A stretch of 64,000 bases of DNA, taken from positions 566,001-630,000 of the forward strand of contig NZ_UHIA01000004.1 of NCBI RefSeq assembly GCF_900460215.1, written 5' to 3'. This stretch comes from Suttonella indologenes. GTDB lineage: Bacteria > Pseudomonadota > Gammaproteobacteria > Cardiobacteriales > Cardiobacteriaceae. The notes beneath the pieces are model-generated. The model was not told the DNA's origin, did not search any database, and saw only the letters and a program-made list of their open reading frames with translations. This document shows positions 27,740 through 35,778 of this stretch, piece after piece; positions within the stretch are counted from its first letter, which is position 1, and each line of letters opens with the position of its first letter. A program made the translations under genes and the position numbers.

Positions 27740-27751
27740 GTAAATTATTCC

Positions 27752-29278
27752 TTAAGGGGCGAGAAAATGACGGTAGGCGGGGTTGTGGGTTTCTTCGTGG
27801 TAGTCGAAGCCGATGCGGTCAAGATGCTGAATCAACGAAGCATAGTCTCGTGCCTGTATGCCGCATAGCACGCGTCCGTAATCCGAGCCGTGGTTGCGGT
27901 AATGGAAGAGGCTGATGTTGAAATCCGCGCCCAAGGTGTCGAGAAAGTGCATCAATGCGCCCGGACGCTCAGGGAAGCCGAAGGCGAAGAGGTATTCGTT
28001 GTCGATATTGGCGCTGCCGCCAATCATATAGCGCAAATGTTCTTTGGCAAGCTCGTTGTCGCTGAGGTCTTCGGTGGTATAGCCCGCCTCTTGCAAGGTG
28101 CTGACAAATTGCGCCAATTGTTTGGCACCGCTGTGCAGTTGTAAGCCGACAAAAAGTTTGGCAAGGTTGTGGTCTTGGTAGCGGTAGTTGAACTCGGTAA
28201 TCATGGCGTCGCGACCCAATAAGGCGCAAAAGGCGCGGTAAGCGCCGGGGCGTTCGGGAATGGTAATGGCAAGCAGTCCTTCGCGACGTTCGCCGATTTC
28301 CGCGCGTTCCGCCACAAAGCGCAGGCGGTCGAAATTCATATTCGCGCCGCTGATGATGCTGATAAGCGTCAGTCCCTGTACCTGCTGCTGCGTCGCCCAT
28401 TTTTTTAGTCCCGCAGTTGCCACCGCGCCGCTGGGCTCTGCCACCGCGCGCGTGTCGTCAAAAATATCTTTCATTGCCGCGCAGATTTCGTCGGTGCTGA
28501 CCGTAATGAAATCATCGGCATATTGGCGGATGAGGGAATAGGTCAGCTCGCCCGGTTGTTTGACCGCCACACCGTCGGCAAAAATACCGACATGCTCTAA
28601 TATTTGCCGTTCGCCGCGGCGGATGGCATTGGTCATCGAAGCCGCGTCTTCAGGCTCGACGCCGATTAATTTGATGTCGGGACGCAGGGATTTAATCAAA
28701 ACGGCAATACCGGCGAACAAACCGCCGCCGCCGATCGGCGCAAATACCGCATCGATTTTGCGTGGATATTGGCGCAGAATTTCCAAACCGATGGTGCCCT
28801 GACCGGCAATGGTGTATTCATCATCAAAAGGATGGATATAGGTGTAGCCGTGTCGGTGCATCAATTCATGCGCTTTTTGCGAAGCCTCGTCGTAAAAATC
28901 GCCGTGCAGAACGATTTCCACCCATGTGCTGCCCAAGCGGCGCACCGCATCGACCTTAATCGCCGGCGTAGTTTGCGGCATCACAATCACCGCTTTAATC
29001 TCTAAACGCTGCGCCGCCAAAGCCACGCCTTGCGCATGATTGCCCGCCGAAGAGCAAATTACGCCGTTTTGCTTTTCCGCCGGCGTGAGATGATACATTT
29101 TGTTATAGGCGCCACGGCATTTGAAAGAAAAAACCGGCTGCAAATCTTCGCGTTTGCAATGAATTTGATGCCCTAAACGCGCCGAAAGACGCGGCATATT
29201 GTCCAAAGGCGATTCGATAGCCACGTCATAAACCGGAGCGGTGAGGATTTTTTCGAGGTAAGCTGACATATTTTTCAT
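27752..29278 (-). CDS. ilvA: Threonine ammonia-lyase, biosynthetic
   Basis: PLP enzyme that deaminates threonine to 2-oxobutanoate, the first step of isoleucine synthesis. The PLP lysine is in PVFSFKCRGAYNKM, the phosphate-binding glycine loop in IGGGGLFAGIA, and SSAGNHAQGVA binds substrate. The C-terminal third carries two ACT-like regulatory domains (ERPGAYRAFCALLG and ERPGALMHFLDTLG), the arrangement used for isoleucine feedback. At 508 residues it is the long biosynthetic form, not the catabolic TdcB. An internal ATG at 29269 is an alternative start. Confidence 0.95.
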   Translation of the reverse strand: MKNMSAYLEKILTAPVYDVAIESPLDNMPRLSARLGHQIHCKREDLQPVFSFKCRGAYNKMYHLTPAEKQNGVICSSAGNHAQGVALAAQRLEIKAVIVMPQTTPAIKVDAVRRLGSTWVEIVLHGDFYDEASQKAHELMHRHGYTYIHPFDDEYTIAGQGTIGLEILRQYPRKIDAVFAPIGGGGLFAGIAVLIKSLRPDIKLIGVEPEDAASMTNAIRRGERQILEHVGIFADGVAVKQPGELTYSLIRQYADDFITVSTDEICAAMKDIFDDTRAVAEPSGAVATAGLKKWATQQQVQGLTLISIISGANMNFDRLRFVAERAEIGERREGLLAITIPERPGAYRAFCALLGRDAMITEFNYRYQDHNLAKLFVGLQLHSGAKQLAQFVSTLQEAGYTTEDLSDNELAKEHLRYMIGGSANIDNEYLFAFGFPERPGALMHFLDTLGADFNISLFHYRNHGSDYGRVLCGIQARDYASLIQHLDRIGFDYHEETHNPAYRHFLAP

Positions 29279-29359
29279 ATTGATGTAAGATTTGCCGCAA
29301 TTTTGCGATACCTCACAGGTGTGGTCAAGTCATAAAATTAATTTTAGACGGATAAAAGA
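29279..29359. promoter_or_regulatory. Divergent ilvA / rpiA promoter region
   Basis: The 81 bases separate divergent starts and must carry both promoters. A short inverted repeat (CCTCACAGGTGTGG) lies in the middle near 29312-29325. No attenuator-like leader peptide is evident for ilvA. Confidence 0.45.
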
Positions 29360-30019
29360 ATGAATCAGCAAGCGCTCAAACAGCAAGTTGCCGCTAAGGC
29401 ATTAGAATATATCGAAGAAGGTATCGTTTTAGGCGTCGGCAGCGGCTCGACCGTCTTATGCTTTATCGAGGCATTGGCACGTTCGGGCATGCAATTCAAG
29501 CAAATTGCCGCCGCATCCGAATCTTCCGCCGCCGCCTTAAAAGCCGCCGGTTATTATGTCAGCGATTTGAATGCCTGCGACCCTATCGACGTGTATATTG
29601 ACGGCGCGGATGAGGTCGATCCGAACAAATGCCTTATTAAAGGCGGCGGTGCGGCGCTGACGCGCGAAAAAATCGTCGCGGCTTGCGCGAAACAGTTTAT
29701 CTGTATTGTCGATGTCTCGAAAATGGTGCCCGTATTAGGTAAATTCCCTCTGCCTGTGGAAGTTATTCCGATGGCGCGCAGCTATGTGGCGAGAGAATTG
29801 GTTAAATTAGGCGGCGAACCGCGCTGGCGCGAAGGCGTGGTAACCGATAACGGCAATTGGATTTTAGACGTGCATTATCTGGATATCCGCGAACCTGCCG
29901 TCTTGGAGCAAAAAATCAACAATATCGCCGGCGTGGTAACTAACGGCATCTTTGCCAAAGAAAAAGCCCATATCGTGCTGACTAGCCAAGCCGACGGCAA
30001 AATCGCGGTTTTTGATTAA
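29360..30019 (+). CDS. rpiA: Ribose-5-phosphate isomerase A
   Basis: Interconverts ribose-5-phosphate and ribulose-5-phosphate in the pentose phosphate pathway. The 219 residues are the family length. Diagnostic motifs are GVGSGSTVLCFIEAL (phosphate loop), the catalytic Asp pair in YIDGADEVDPN, and the general base region IKGGGAALTREKIVA. It stands alone between ilvA (divergent) and era (convergent) with its own terminator. Confidence 0.96.
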   Translation: MNQQALKQQVAAKALEYIEEGIVLGVGSGSTVLCFIEALARSGMQFKQIAAASESSAAALKAAGYYVSDLNACDPIDVYIDGADEVDPNKCLIKGGGAALTREKIVAACAKQFICIVDVSKMVPVLGKFPLPVEVIPMARSYVARELVKLGGEPRWREGVVTDNGNWILDVHYLDIREPAVLEQKINNIAGVVTNGIFAKEKAHIVLTSQADGKIAVFD

Positions 30020-30032
30020 TCTGTCTTGTGAT

Positions 30033-30070
30033 AAAGGACGCTATGTTAAGGCATAGCGTCCTTTGTTTTT
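30033..30070 (+). terminator. Terminator of rpiA
   Basis: A perfect 13-bp stem (30033-30045 with 30052-30064) with a 6-base loop is followed by GTTTTT. It lies 14 bases after the rpiA stop and before the convergent era gene. Confidence 0.9.
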
Positions 30071-30109
30071 CTTGTAGAACTTATCTACAGTTTTATATTG
30101 CTGTGGGAT

Positions 30110-31009
30110 TTAGCCGATATCCGTGCCGTTGCCTAAGCCCATGCTGTCGATGATGGCGTTGTTGTCGCGCCAGTTTTCTTTGACTTTTACGAAGTTGCGC
30201 AGCATGACTTTTTGTTCCAGCATACGTTCCAAGTCTTCGCGCGCGGCTTTGCCCACCGCTTTTAGGGTTTGTCCGCCTTTGCCGATGACGATGCCTTTTT
30301 GGCTGTCGCGTTCGACCATAATGGTGGCATCGATATGCACTACGCCTTTCTCTTCTTGGTAGCGTTCGATAATCACGCCGAGTTCGTAGGGAATTTCTTG
30401 GTGCAGATAGCGAAAGAGTTTTTCACGAATGGTTTCTGCCGCCATAAAGCGCATGCCGGCGGTGGTGATTTGCTCTTCGGGGAAGATCCATTCTTGTTCG
30501 GGAAGTTGTGCGCACAGCACTTTGACGAGTTCGTCTAAATTCTGTGCGCGGCTGGCAGAAACCGGCACGATTGCCGTCCATTCTGCCAATTGCTGGCGTT
30601 GCTCGAGTTCGGCAAACAGGGCGCTTTTGTCTTTGAGGCGGTCGATTTTATTTAGCACATGGATTTTCGGTAGCGGGAGTTTGGCGATGCCTTCGGCGAC
30701 TTTTTGGTCGTCCGCTGTCCATTGTCCGACTTCCGATACTTGTACTACGGCATTGACGAAGTCCATTGCCTGCCATGCGGCGCGGTTCATATGGCGGTTG
30801 ATGGCTTTTTTGCCGTCGCTGTGAATGCCGGGGGTGTCGATAAAGACGATTTGGTTTGCCCCTTCGGTGTATATGCCCATCAGCGCGTGGCGCGTGGTCT
30901 GCGGTTTGCGGCTGGTGATGGCGATTTTTTGCCCGAGAATGTGGTTGATAAGGGTGGATTTGCCGACGTTAGGGCGCCCCACTATGGCGATGTATCCTGA
31001 TTTGCTCAT
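30110..31009 (-). CDS. era: GTPase Era
   Basis: Ribosome-assembly GTPase that binds the 3' end of 16S rRNA. G1 is GRPNVGKSTLINHI, G3 is DTPGIHSD, G4 is NKID. The C-terminal KH domain contains VIGKGGQTLKAVG. The 299 residues are normal. The start overlaps the rnc stop by 4 bases. The order lepA-lepB-rnc-era is the classic gammaproteobacterial operon, lacking recO here. Confidence 0.96.
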   Translation of the reverse strand: MSKSGYIAIVGRPNVGKSTLINHILGQKIAITSRKPQTTRHALMGIYTEGANQIVFIDTPGIHSDGKKAINRHMNRAAWQAMDFVNAVVQVSEVGQWTADDQKVAEGIAKLPLPKIHVLNKIDRLKDKSALFAELEQRQQLAEWTAIVPVSASRAQNLDELVKVLCAQLPEQEWIFPEEQITTAGMRFMAAETIREKLFRYLHQEIPYELGVIIERYQEEKGVVHIDATIMVERDSQKGIVIGKGGQTLKAVGKAAREDLERMLEQKVMLRNFVKVKENWRDNNAIIDSMGLGNGTDIG

Positions 31010-31683
31010 GCTTTATCCAAATAATGAGAGAGAAGAATTTCCGCGGCGGCTTGTTCGGCTTTTTTAAGGCTAGAGGCGCTGGCGGTCGTGTGGCGGTCAT
31101 GCGTTTGCGCTTCAATGGTAAAGATGCGCGCATGGTCGGGGCCGCTTTCGCTGATTGGGCGGTAAATGGGCAGCGGAAAATTATGCCCTTGCAAATATTC
31201 TTGCAGACGGGTTTTAGGGTCTTTGAGGGCGTCGATGTCGGGCAAAGAGGCGAGGGCTTCGCTAAAGAGGGCGAGGGTGAAGCTTTCGCAGCGGCTGAAG
31301 TCGCTGTCTAAATAGACGGCGGCAATCAGGGCTTCGACGGCATCGGCTAGGATGCCTTCGCGTCTTGTGCCGCCGCTTTTTAATTCTCCGCTGCCCAGTT
31401 GCAAATAGTCGCCGAAGTGCAATGATTTGGCGATGCTTGCCAGTTTGCTGCCTTTGACTAAGGCGGCGCGCATGCGCGTCAGGTCGCCTTCCGGCGCTTT
31501 GGGGTGTTTGTGGTAGAGGTAGTTGCTGATAATGGTTTCCAGCAGGGCGTCGCCTAGAAATTCTAGGCGTTCGTTGTGCTGCGCGCTATGGCTGCGGTGG
31601 GTTAGGGCTTGCTTGAGCAGGGCGGGACGGGTAAAGCGGTAGCCAATTTTGCGCTCCAGCGCCGCCCAATCGGTTTTTCTCAT
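31006..31683 (-). CDS. rnc: Ribonuclease III
   Basis: Cleaves double-stranded RNA, including rRNA precursors. The RNase III signature NERLEFLGDALLE and the second catalytic Glu in DAVEALIAAVYLD are intact. A C-terminal dsRNA-binding domain ends in ASASSLKKAEQAAAEILL. I choose the ATG at 31683 (225 residues, MRKTDWAAL...) because it overlaps the lepB stop as TGATG and gives the family length; the frame is open to 31797 but that extension lies inside lepB. Confidence 0.95.
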   Translation of the reverse strand: MRKTDWAALERKIGYRFTRPALLKQALTHRSHSAQHNERLEFLGDALLETIISNYLYHKHPKAPEGDLTRMRAALVKGSKLASIAKSLHFGDYLQLGSGELKSGGTRREGILADAVEALIAAVYLDSDFSRCESFTLALFSEALASLPDIDALKDPKTRLQEYLQGHNFPLPIYRPISESGPDHARIFTIEAQTHDRHTTASASSLKKAEQAAAEILLSHYLDKA

Positions 31684-32702
31684 CAGGGAATGCTCTTGCC
31701 GATGCGGTTGCAATGTCCTTTGCCCATGATGCAGTCGCTGTTCAGCCAAATAAAGAGGGCTTTGCCGACGATATTGGCTTCGGGAACAAAGCCCCAAAAA
31801 CGGCTGTCAACGGAATCGTCGCGGTTATCGCCCATGGCGAAATAATGTCCTTCGGGCACGGTGATTTCGCTGCTGTCTTGGAACATAAAGGGCTGGCTGG
31901 AATGCGCTTGGCGGGCGGCATTCATGCGAAACATCGGGTTTTGGTTGAATTGGATTTGATGGCTTTTGCCGTTGAGCGTTTCATTGGCGACGATATAACG
32001 CTGCCCGTTGTCATGCCCGAAGCGGCTGATATCGGCATCGGCAAGCGGTACTAATTCGCCGTTAACGGCAATTTGTCCGTTGCTGAAGACGATTTTATCG
32101 CCGCCTACGGCAACGATACGCTTGATGTAATTGATTTTCGGATTCGGCGGATAGCGGAAGACGACCACGTCGCCGCGTTTGACGTCACCGATAGGCAGGA
32201 TTTTATGGTGCGTTACCGGCAGGCGCAGTCCGTAGCTGTATTTGCTGGTCAGGATAAAATCGCCGTTTTGCAGGGTGGGTTCCATAGAGGCGGAGGGGAT
32301 TTGGAAGGGTTCCCATAAAAATGAACGCACCAGCCAAATAATGAATAATATCCAAAACATGCCGCTGAAAAATTCGATGAATTTTTCTTTGGGATAAACG
32401 GGGTGGGTCGCCCAATGCAGCTCTTGTCCGCTTAGCGGCTGACGATTATTGATGTGCGCCTGTGCGGCATCATAGGCGGGGCGCAGTTTTCTGCTGATAC
32501 CGCCGTTTTGCATGGCTTGAGTGAGGCGCATGGCATAGCGGTTGCGGTCGGCATCGGTTTCCGCGCCGCCTTTGAAGGTTTTGAGCAGATAGCGGCGTTC
32601 TTTTAAATAGCCTTTGCTGTCAATAAGGTAAAAGATAAAACAGATGAGAACTGCTAAGGTAAGCAGCAGTTCGAAATTTTCCATGATTTTCTGCATAATC
32701 AA
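31683..32702 (-). CDS. lepB: Signal peptidase I
   Basis: Inner-membrane protease that removes signal peptides. Two N-terminal hydrophobic segments (residues about 9-27 and 113-128) precede the periplasmic catalytic domain. The nucleophile Ser139 is in IPSASMEPTL and the general base Lys194 in INYIKRIVAVGGD. The C-terminal box is FAMGDNRDDSVDSRFWG. The 339 residues are near the E. coli length. It sits 2 bases after the lepA stop. Confidence 0.95.
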   Translation of the reverse strand: MIMQKIMENFELLLTLAVLICFIFYLIDSKGYLKERRYLLKTFKGGAETDADRNRYAMRLTQAMQNGGISRKLRPAYDAAQAHINNRQPLSGQELHWATHPVYPKEKFIEFFSGMFWILFIIWLVRSFLWEPFQIPSASMEPTLQNGDFILTSKYSYGLRLPVTHHKILPIGDVKRGDVVVFRYPPNPKINYIKRIVAVGGDKIVFSNGQIAVNGELVPLADADISRFGHDNGQRYIVANETLNGKSHQIQFNQNPMFRMNAARQAHSSQPFMFQDSSEITVPEGHYFAMGDNRDDSVDSRFWGFVPEANIVGKALFIWLNSDCIMGKGHCNRIGKSIP

Positions 32703-32704
32703 TC

Positions 32705-34513
32705 CTAGTCCTTATTACTGCCGGCATCGCTTTTGAGTACGGCAAGGAAGGCTTCCTGCGGAATTTCCACGCTGCCGACTTGCTTCATGCGTTTTTTACC
32801 GGCTTTTTGTTTTTCCAATAGTTTGCGTTTGCGCGATACGTCGCCGCCATAGCATTTTGCCAATACGTTTTTGCGCAGGGCTTTGACGGTGGAGCGTGCG
32901 ATGATGCTGGAGCCGATTGCCGCTTGAATGGCGACTTCAAACATTTGGCGCGGAATAAGGTCTTTCATGCGTTCGACCAGTTCGCGTCCGCGATATTGCG
33001 CTTGTTCGCGATGCACGATGATAGATAGGGAATCGACTTTGTCGCCGTTAATCAAGACGTCGAGGCGGACAAGATTGGCAGCGTCAAAACGCAGAAATTC
33101 ATAGTCAAAAGAGGCAAATCCGCGCGAGACCGATTTGAGGCGGTCGAAGAAATCCAGCACCACTTCGCTCATCGGCAGTTCAAAGCGCAATTGCACCTGC
33201 GTGCCGGCATAGTGCATATCGCGCTGCACGCCGCGTTTTTCGATGCACAGCCCCATGACCGCGCCCACATATTCCTGCGGCAATAAAATATTGGCGAGAA
33301 TAATCGGTTCGCGGATTTCTTCAATCATATTGGTGGGCGGCAGTTTGCTCGGATTGTCGATGTGCAGGGTGTTGCCGTCGGTGGTTTGCACTTCGTAAAT
33401 TACCGTCGGGGCGGTGGTAATCAAATCCAAATCATATTCGCGTTCCAACCGCTCTTGGATGATTTCCATGTGCAGCATGCCCAAGAATCCGCAGCGGAAA
33501 CCGAAGCCTAAGGCTTGCGAGGTTTCAGGTTCGTAAAACAAAGAGGCATCATTGAGCGAGAGTTTGGCGAGGGCGTCACGCAGGTCTTCGTAATCATCGG
33601 ATTCAATCGGGAATAGTCCGGCAAATACGCGCGGCTGCACCTGTTTAAAGCCGGAAAGCGGTTCGGCGGTGGGATTGCCCGCATCGGTGAGGGTATCGCC
33701 GACCGGCGCGCCGTTAATATCTTTAATCGAGGAAATCACAAAGCCGACTTCGCCTGCGCGCAGCACTTCTCTATCTACCGGTTTGGGCGTGAAAATGCCG
33801 AGTTTGGTAATCAGATGGTCGTCGCCGGTGCTCATCACGCGCATTTTCTGTTTGACGCGCAATTCGCCGTCAAATACGCGCACCAGCGTAACCACGCCCA
33901 CATAGGCATCAAACCAAGAATCGATAATCAAGGCTTTGGTCGGGGCATTCGGGTCGCCTGTGGGGGCAGGGATTTGCGCCACGATTTGCTCTAATAATTC
34001 CGGTACGCCGACGCCGGTTTTGGCGGAAACGTTCAGGGTTTCGCTGGTATCCAAGCCGATGATGTCTTCGATTTCCTGCTTGACGCGTTCAGGGTCGGCG
34101 GAAGGCAGGTCGATTTTGTTCAGCACCGGCAAGACTTCCAAATTTTGCTCAATGGCGGTATAGCAGTTCGCTACCGACTGCGCTTCCACGCCCTGTGCGG
34201 CATCCACTACCAATAAAGCGCCTTCGCAGGCATATAAAGAACGCGAGACTTCATAGGAAAAGTCCACATGTCCGGGGGTGTCGATGAAATTGAGTTGATA
34301 GGTTTCGCCGTTTTGCGCGGTGTAGTTCAAAGATACCGACTGGGCTTTAATCGTGATGCCGCGCTCACGTTCAATATCCATTGAATCAAGTACTTGTGCT
34401 GCCATTTCACGATCGGAAAGTCCGCCGCAATGTTGGATGAAACGATCTGATAAAGTCGATTTGCCGTGGTCAATATGGGCAATGATAGAGAAATTGCGAA
34501 TATGGCTCTGCAT
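32705..34513 (-). CDS. lepA: Elongation factor 4 (LepA)
   Basis: Ribosome-bound GTPase with a role in initiation or back-translocation. G1 is AHIDHGKSTLSDRF, G3 DTPGHVDF and G4 NKIDLPSAD. The LepA-specific C-terminal domain is present (KCYGGDVSRKRKLLEKQK). The 602 residues are typical. First gene of the lepA-lepB-rnc-era operon; a consensus -10 box lies 33 bases upstream. Confidence 0.97.
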   Translation of the reverse strand: MQSHIRNFSIIAHIDHGKSTLSDRFIQHCGGLSDREMAAQVLDSMDIERERGITIKAQSVSLNYTAQNGETYQLNFIDTPGHVDFSYEVSRSLYACEGALLVVDAAQGVEAQSVANCYTAIEQNLEVLPVLNKIDLPSADPERVKQEIEDIIGLDTSETLNVSAKTGVGVPELLEQIVAQIPAPTGDPNAPTKALIIDSWFDAYVGVVTLVRVFDGELRVKQKMRVMSTGDDHLITKLGIFTPKPVDREVLRAGEVGFVISSIKDINGAPVGDTLTDAGNPTAEPLSGFKQVQPRVFAGLFPIESDDYEDLRDALAKLSLNDASLFYEPETSQALGFGFRCGFLGMLHMEIIQERLEREYDLDLITTAPTVIYEVQTTDGNTLHIDNPSKLPPTNMIEEIREPIILANILLPQEYVGAVMGLCIEKRGVQRDMHYAGTQVQLRFELPMSEVVLDFFDRLKSVSRGFASFDYEFLRFDAANLVRLDVLINGDKVDSLSIIVHREQAQYRGRELVERMKDLIPRQMFEVAIQAAIGSSIIARSTVKALRKNVLAKCYGGDVSRKRKLLEKQKAGKKRMKQVGSVEIPQEAFLAVLKSDAGSNKD

Positions 34514-34545
34514 AGGTGTCCGAAAATCAATGCTAAAAGACGCGC

Positions 34546-34551
34546 ATTATA
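34546..34551 (-). promoter_or_regulatory. -10 element of the lepA operon promoter
   Basis: A perfect TATAAT on the minus strand (within TAGTATAATGCG) ends 33 bases before the lepA ATG. No good -35 box is seen at 17 bases. Confidence 0.6.
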
Positions 34552-34572
34552 CTAATCCGGCTCTGAAAAGCC

Positions 34573-34718
34573 ATGCCAATTTTCCGTCGGCGGATGTCTG
34601 TGCCTGTCGGTGTTTTTTTATACGCGGGTTCTATGCAGTTTTTATTGGTCGGGCTGCTGGCGGCGGGCGTGGATTTGGGCGCTGTGCTACTGGTGACGGT
34701 GGCGGTGAATTTGCGGCA
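34573..34718 (+). pseudogene. Internal fragment of an AzlC-family branched-chain amino acid exporter
   Basis: About 45 codons read FLYAGSMQFLLVGLLAAG and then VAVNLRHI, the conserved core of AzlC (YAGSMQF...VNxRH). Both the N-terminal part and everything after NLRHI are missing. The reading stops exactly where the terminal repeat of MITE-A copy 2 begins at 34719, and the sequence beyond the MITE does not continue AzlC. The fragment has the composition of the core genome, so it marks the left edge of the acquired block. Confidence 0.65.
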
Positions 34719-34826
34719 TATAGTCGAAGAATTGAAAAAGTATTACGGACCTGGCTCGCCTTGTCGTACTATCTGTACTGTCTGCGGCTCGCCGCCTTGT
34801 ACTACTTTTTCACTTCTCCGACTATA
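34719..34826 (+). repeat. MITE-A copy 2
   Basis: A 108-base element with 24-base terminal inverted repeats starting TATAGTCGAAGAATTGAAAA (34719) and ending as the complement of TATAGTCGGAGAAGTGAAAA (34826). It is flanked by TA-containing sequence. It is the least diverged of three copies in the window (others at 9275-9383 and 55307-55413) and interrupts the azlC fragment. Confidence 0.8.
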
Positions 34827-34871
34827 TTTCATCGTCATGCAGATTTCTCATATTTATTCCCAAACTTGAAT

Positions 34872-35765
34872 TTATTTCAGCACTTCCAACACAATATTTC
34901 TCAGCCAGCGATGAGCCATGTCGTGTTCGGTGCGTTCGTGCCATGTCATCATGATGGTAAAACCATCAATGGCGATGGGTGGATTTTGTAGGCGTACATT
35001 TGGCAATCTTTGGGCAAGGTGCTTGGGCAATACCGCCACCAAATCTGAATCATTCAACAGCTGTGGCAGTAGCGAGATATGGTCTACCGACACCATCACT
35101 TTGCGTTTTCGCCCCAACTTTTGTAAGGCAATATCAGTAGCTCCACGAAACTCACCACCATTATAAGAGAGCATGGCAAAGGGCAATTTGCAAAACTCAT
35201 CAAGCGTTAAAGCGGTGTTTGCCATGGGGTGCATTTTGCTCATCACACAAACATAATGCTCTTCATATAATCGCATTTGAGGCATGTCATCACTGATGTG
35301 ATGCTGCCCAACCAGTGCCAAATCAATGGCGTTTTTATCAAACAAAGTCTTGATATTTTGCCCTTGCACAGGCAATAAGGCAACTTTGACATTCGGAGCA
35401 AGCCGTCTTAGCCTTAAAATCAAGGGCAAAGCGATGATTTGCTGCACATAATCCATCGCCCCAATGCGTAAGGTCATGGACAAATTGGCAGGTTCTAGTT
35501 TGGGCGGGGCAAGCATGCCGCTTATCTCTTCTAAGACACGCCGAGCGACATGCCCAAGCTCAATCGCCCTATCTGTGGGCTGCATGCCGTGCTGAACCCG
35601 CACAAATAACGGGTCATTAAAACTCTCTCGCAGGCGATTTAAAATACCGCTCATTGCAGGTTGGGTGATGGACAGTCGCTGTGCTGAACGGCTGACGTTG
35701 CATTCGTCCAGCAAGATAACAAAGGCTTTTAATAGGTTTAGGTCTAGGGTTCGGATATCGGTCAT
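34872..35765 (-). CDS. LysR-family transcriptional regulator
   Basis: The 297 residues have the standard LysR plan. An N-terminal winged helix is present (LDLNLLKAFVILLDECNVSR, then SITQPAMSGILNRLRE), followed by a periplasmic-binding-fold effector domain of about 200 residues. The family often sits divergent from the gene it controls. Here its likely target, the Old Yellow Enzyme gene at 44161, lies 8.4 kb away with restriction system 1 in between, so the original pairing may have been split. Effector is unknown; electrophiles or quinones are a guess from the redox genes. Confidence 0.88.
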   Translation of the reverse strand: MTDIRTLDLNLLKAFVILLDECNVSRSAQRLSITQPAMSGILNRLRESFNDPLFVRVQHGMQPTDRAIELGHVARRVLEEISGMLAPPKLEPANLSMTLRIGAMDYVQQIIALPLILRLRRLAPNVKVALLPVQGQNIKTLFDKNAIDLALVGQHHISDDMPQMRLYEEHYVCVMSKMHPMANTALTLDEFCKLPFAMLSYNGGEFRGATDIALQKLGRKRKVMVSVDHISLLPQLLNDSDLVAVLPKHLAQRLPNVRLQNPPIAIDGFTIMMTWHERTEHDMAHRWLRNIVLEVLK

Positions 35766-35778
35766 TTTTATTGCTCAA

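Noticed and set aside
31684..31797. N-terminal extension of RNase III by 38 codons
   Set aside because: It lies wholly inside lepB, has no family similarity, and the ATG at 31683 has the expected coupling and length.
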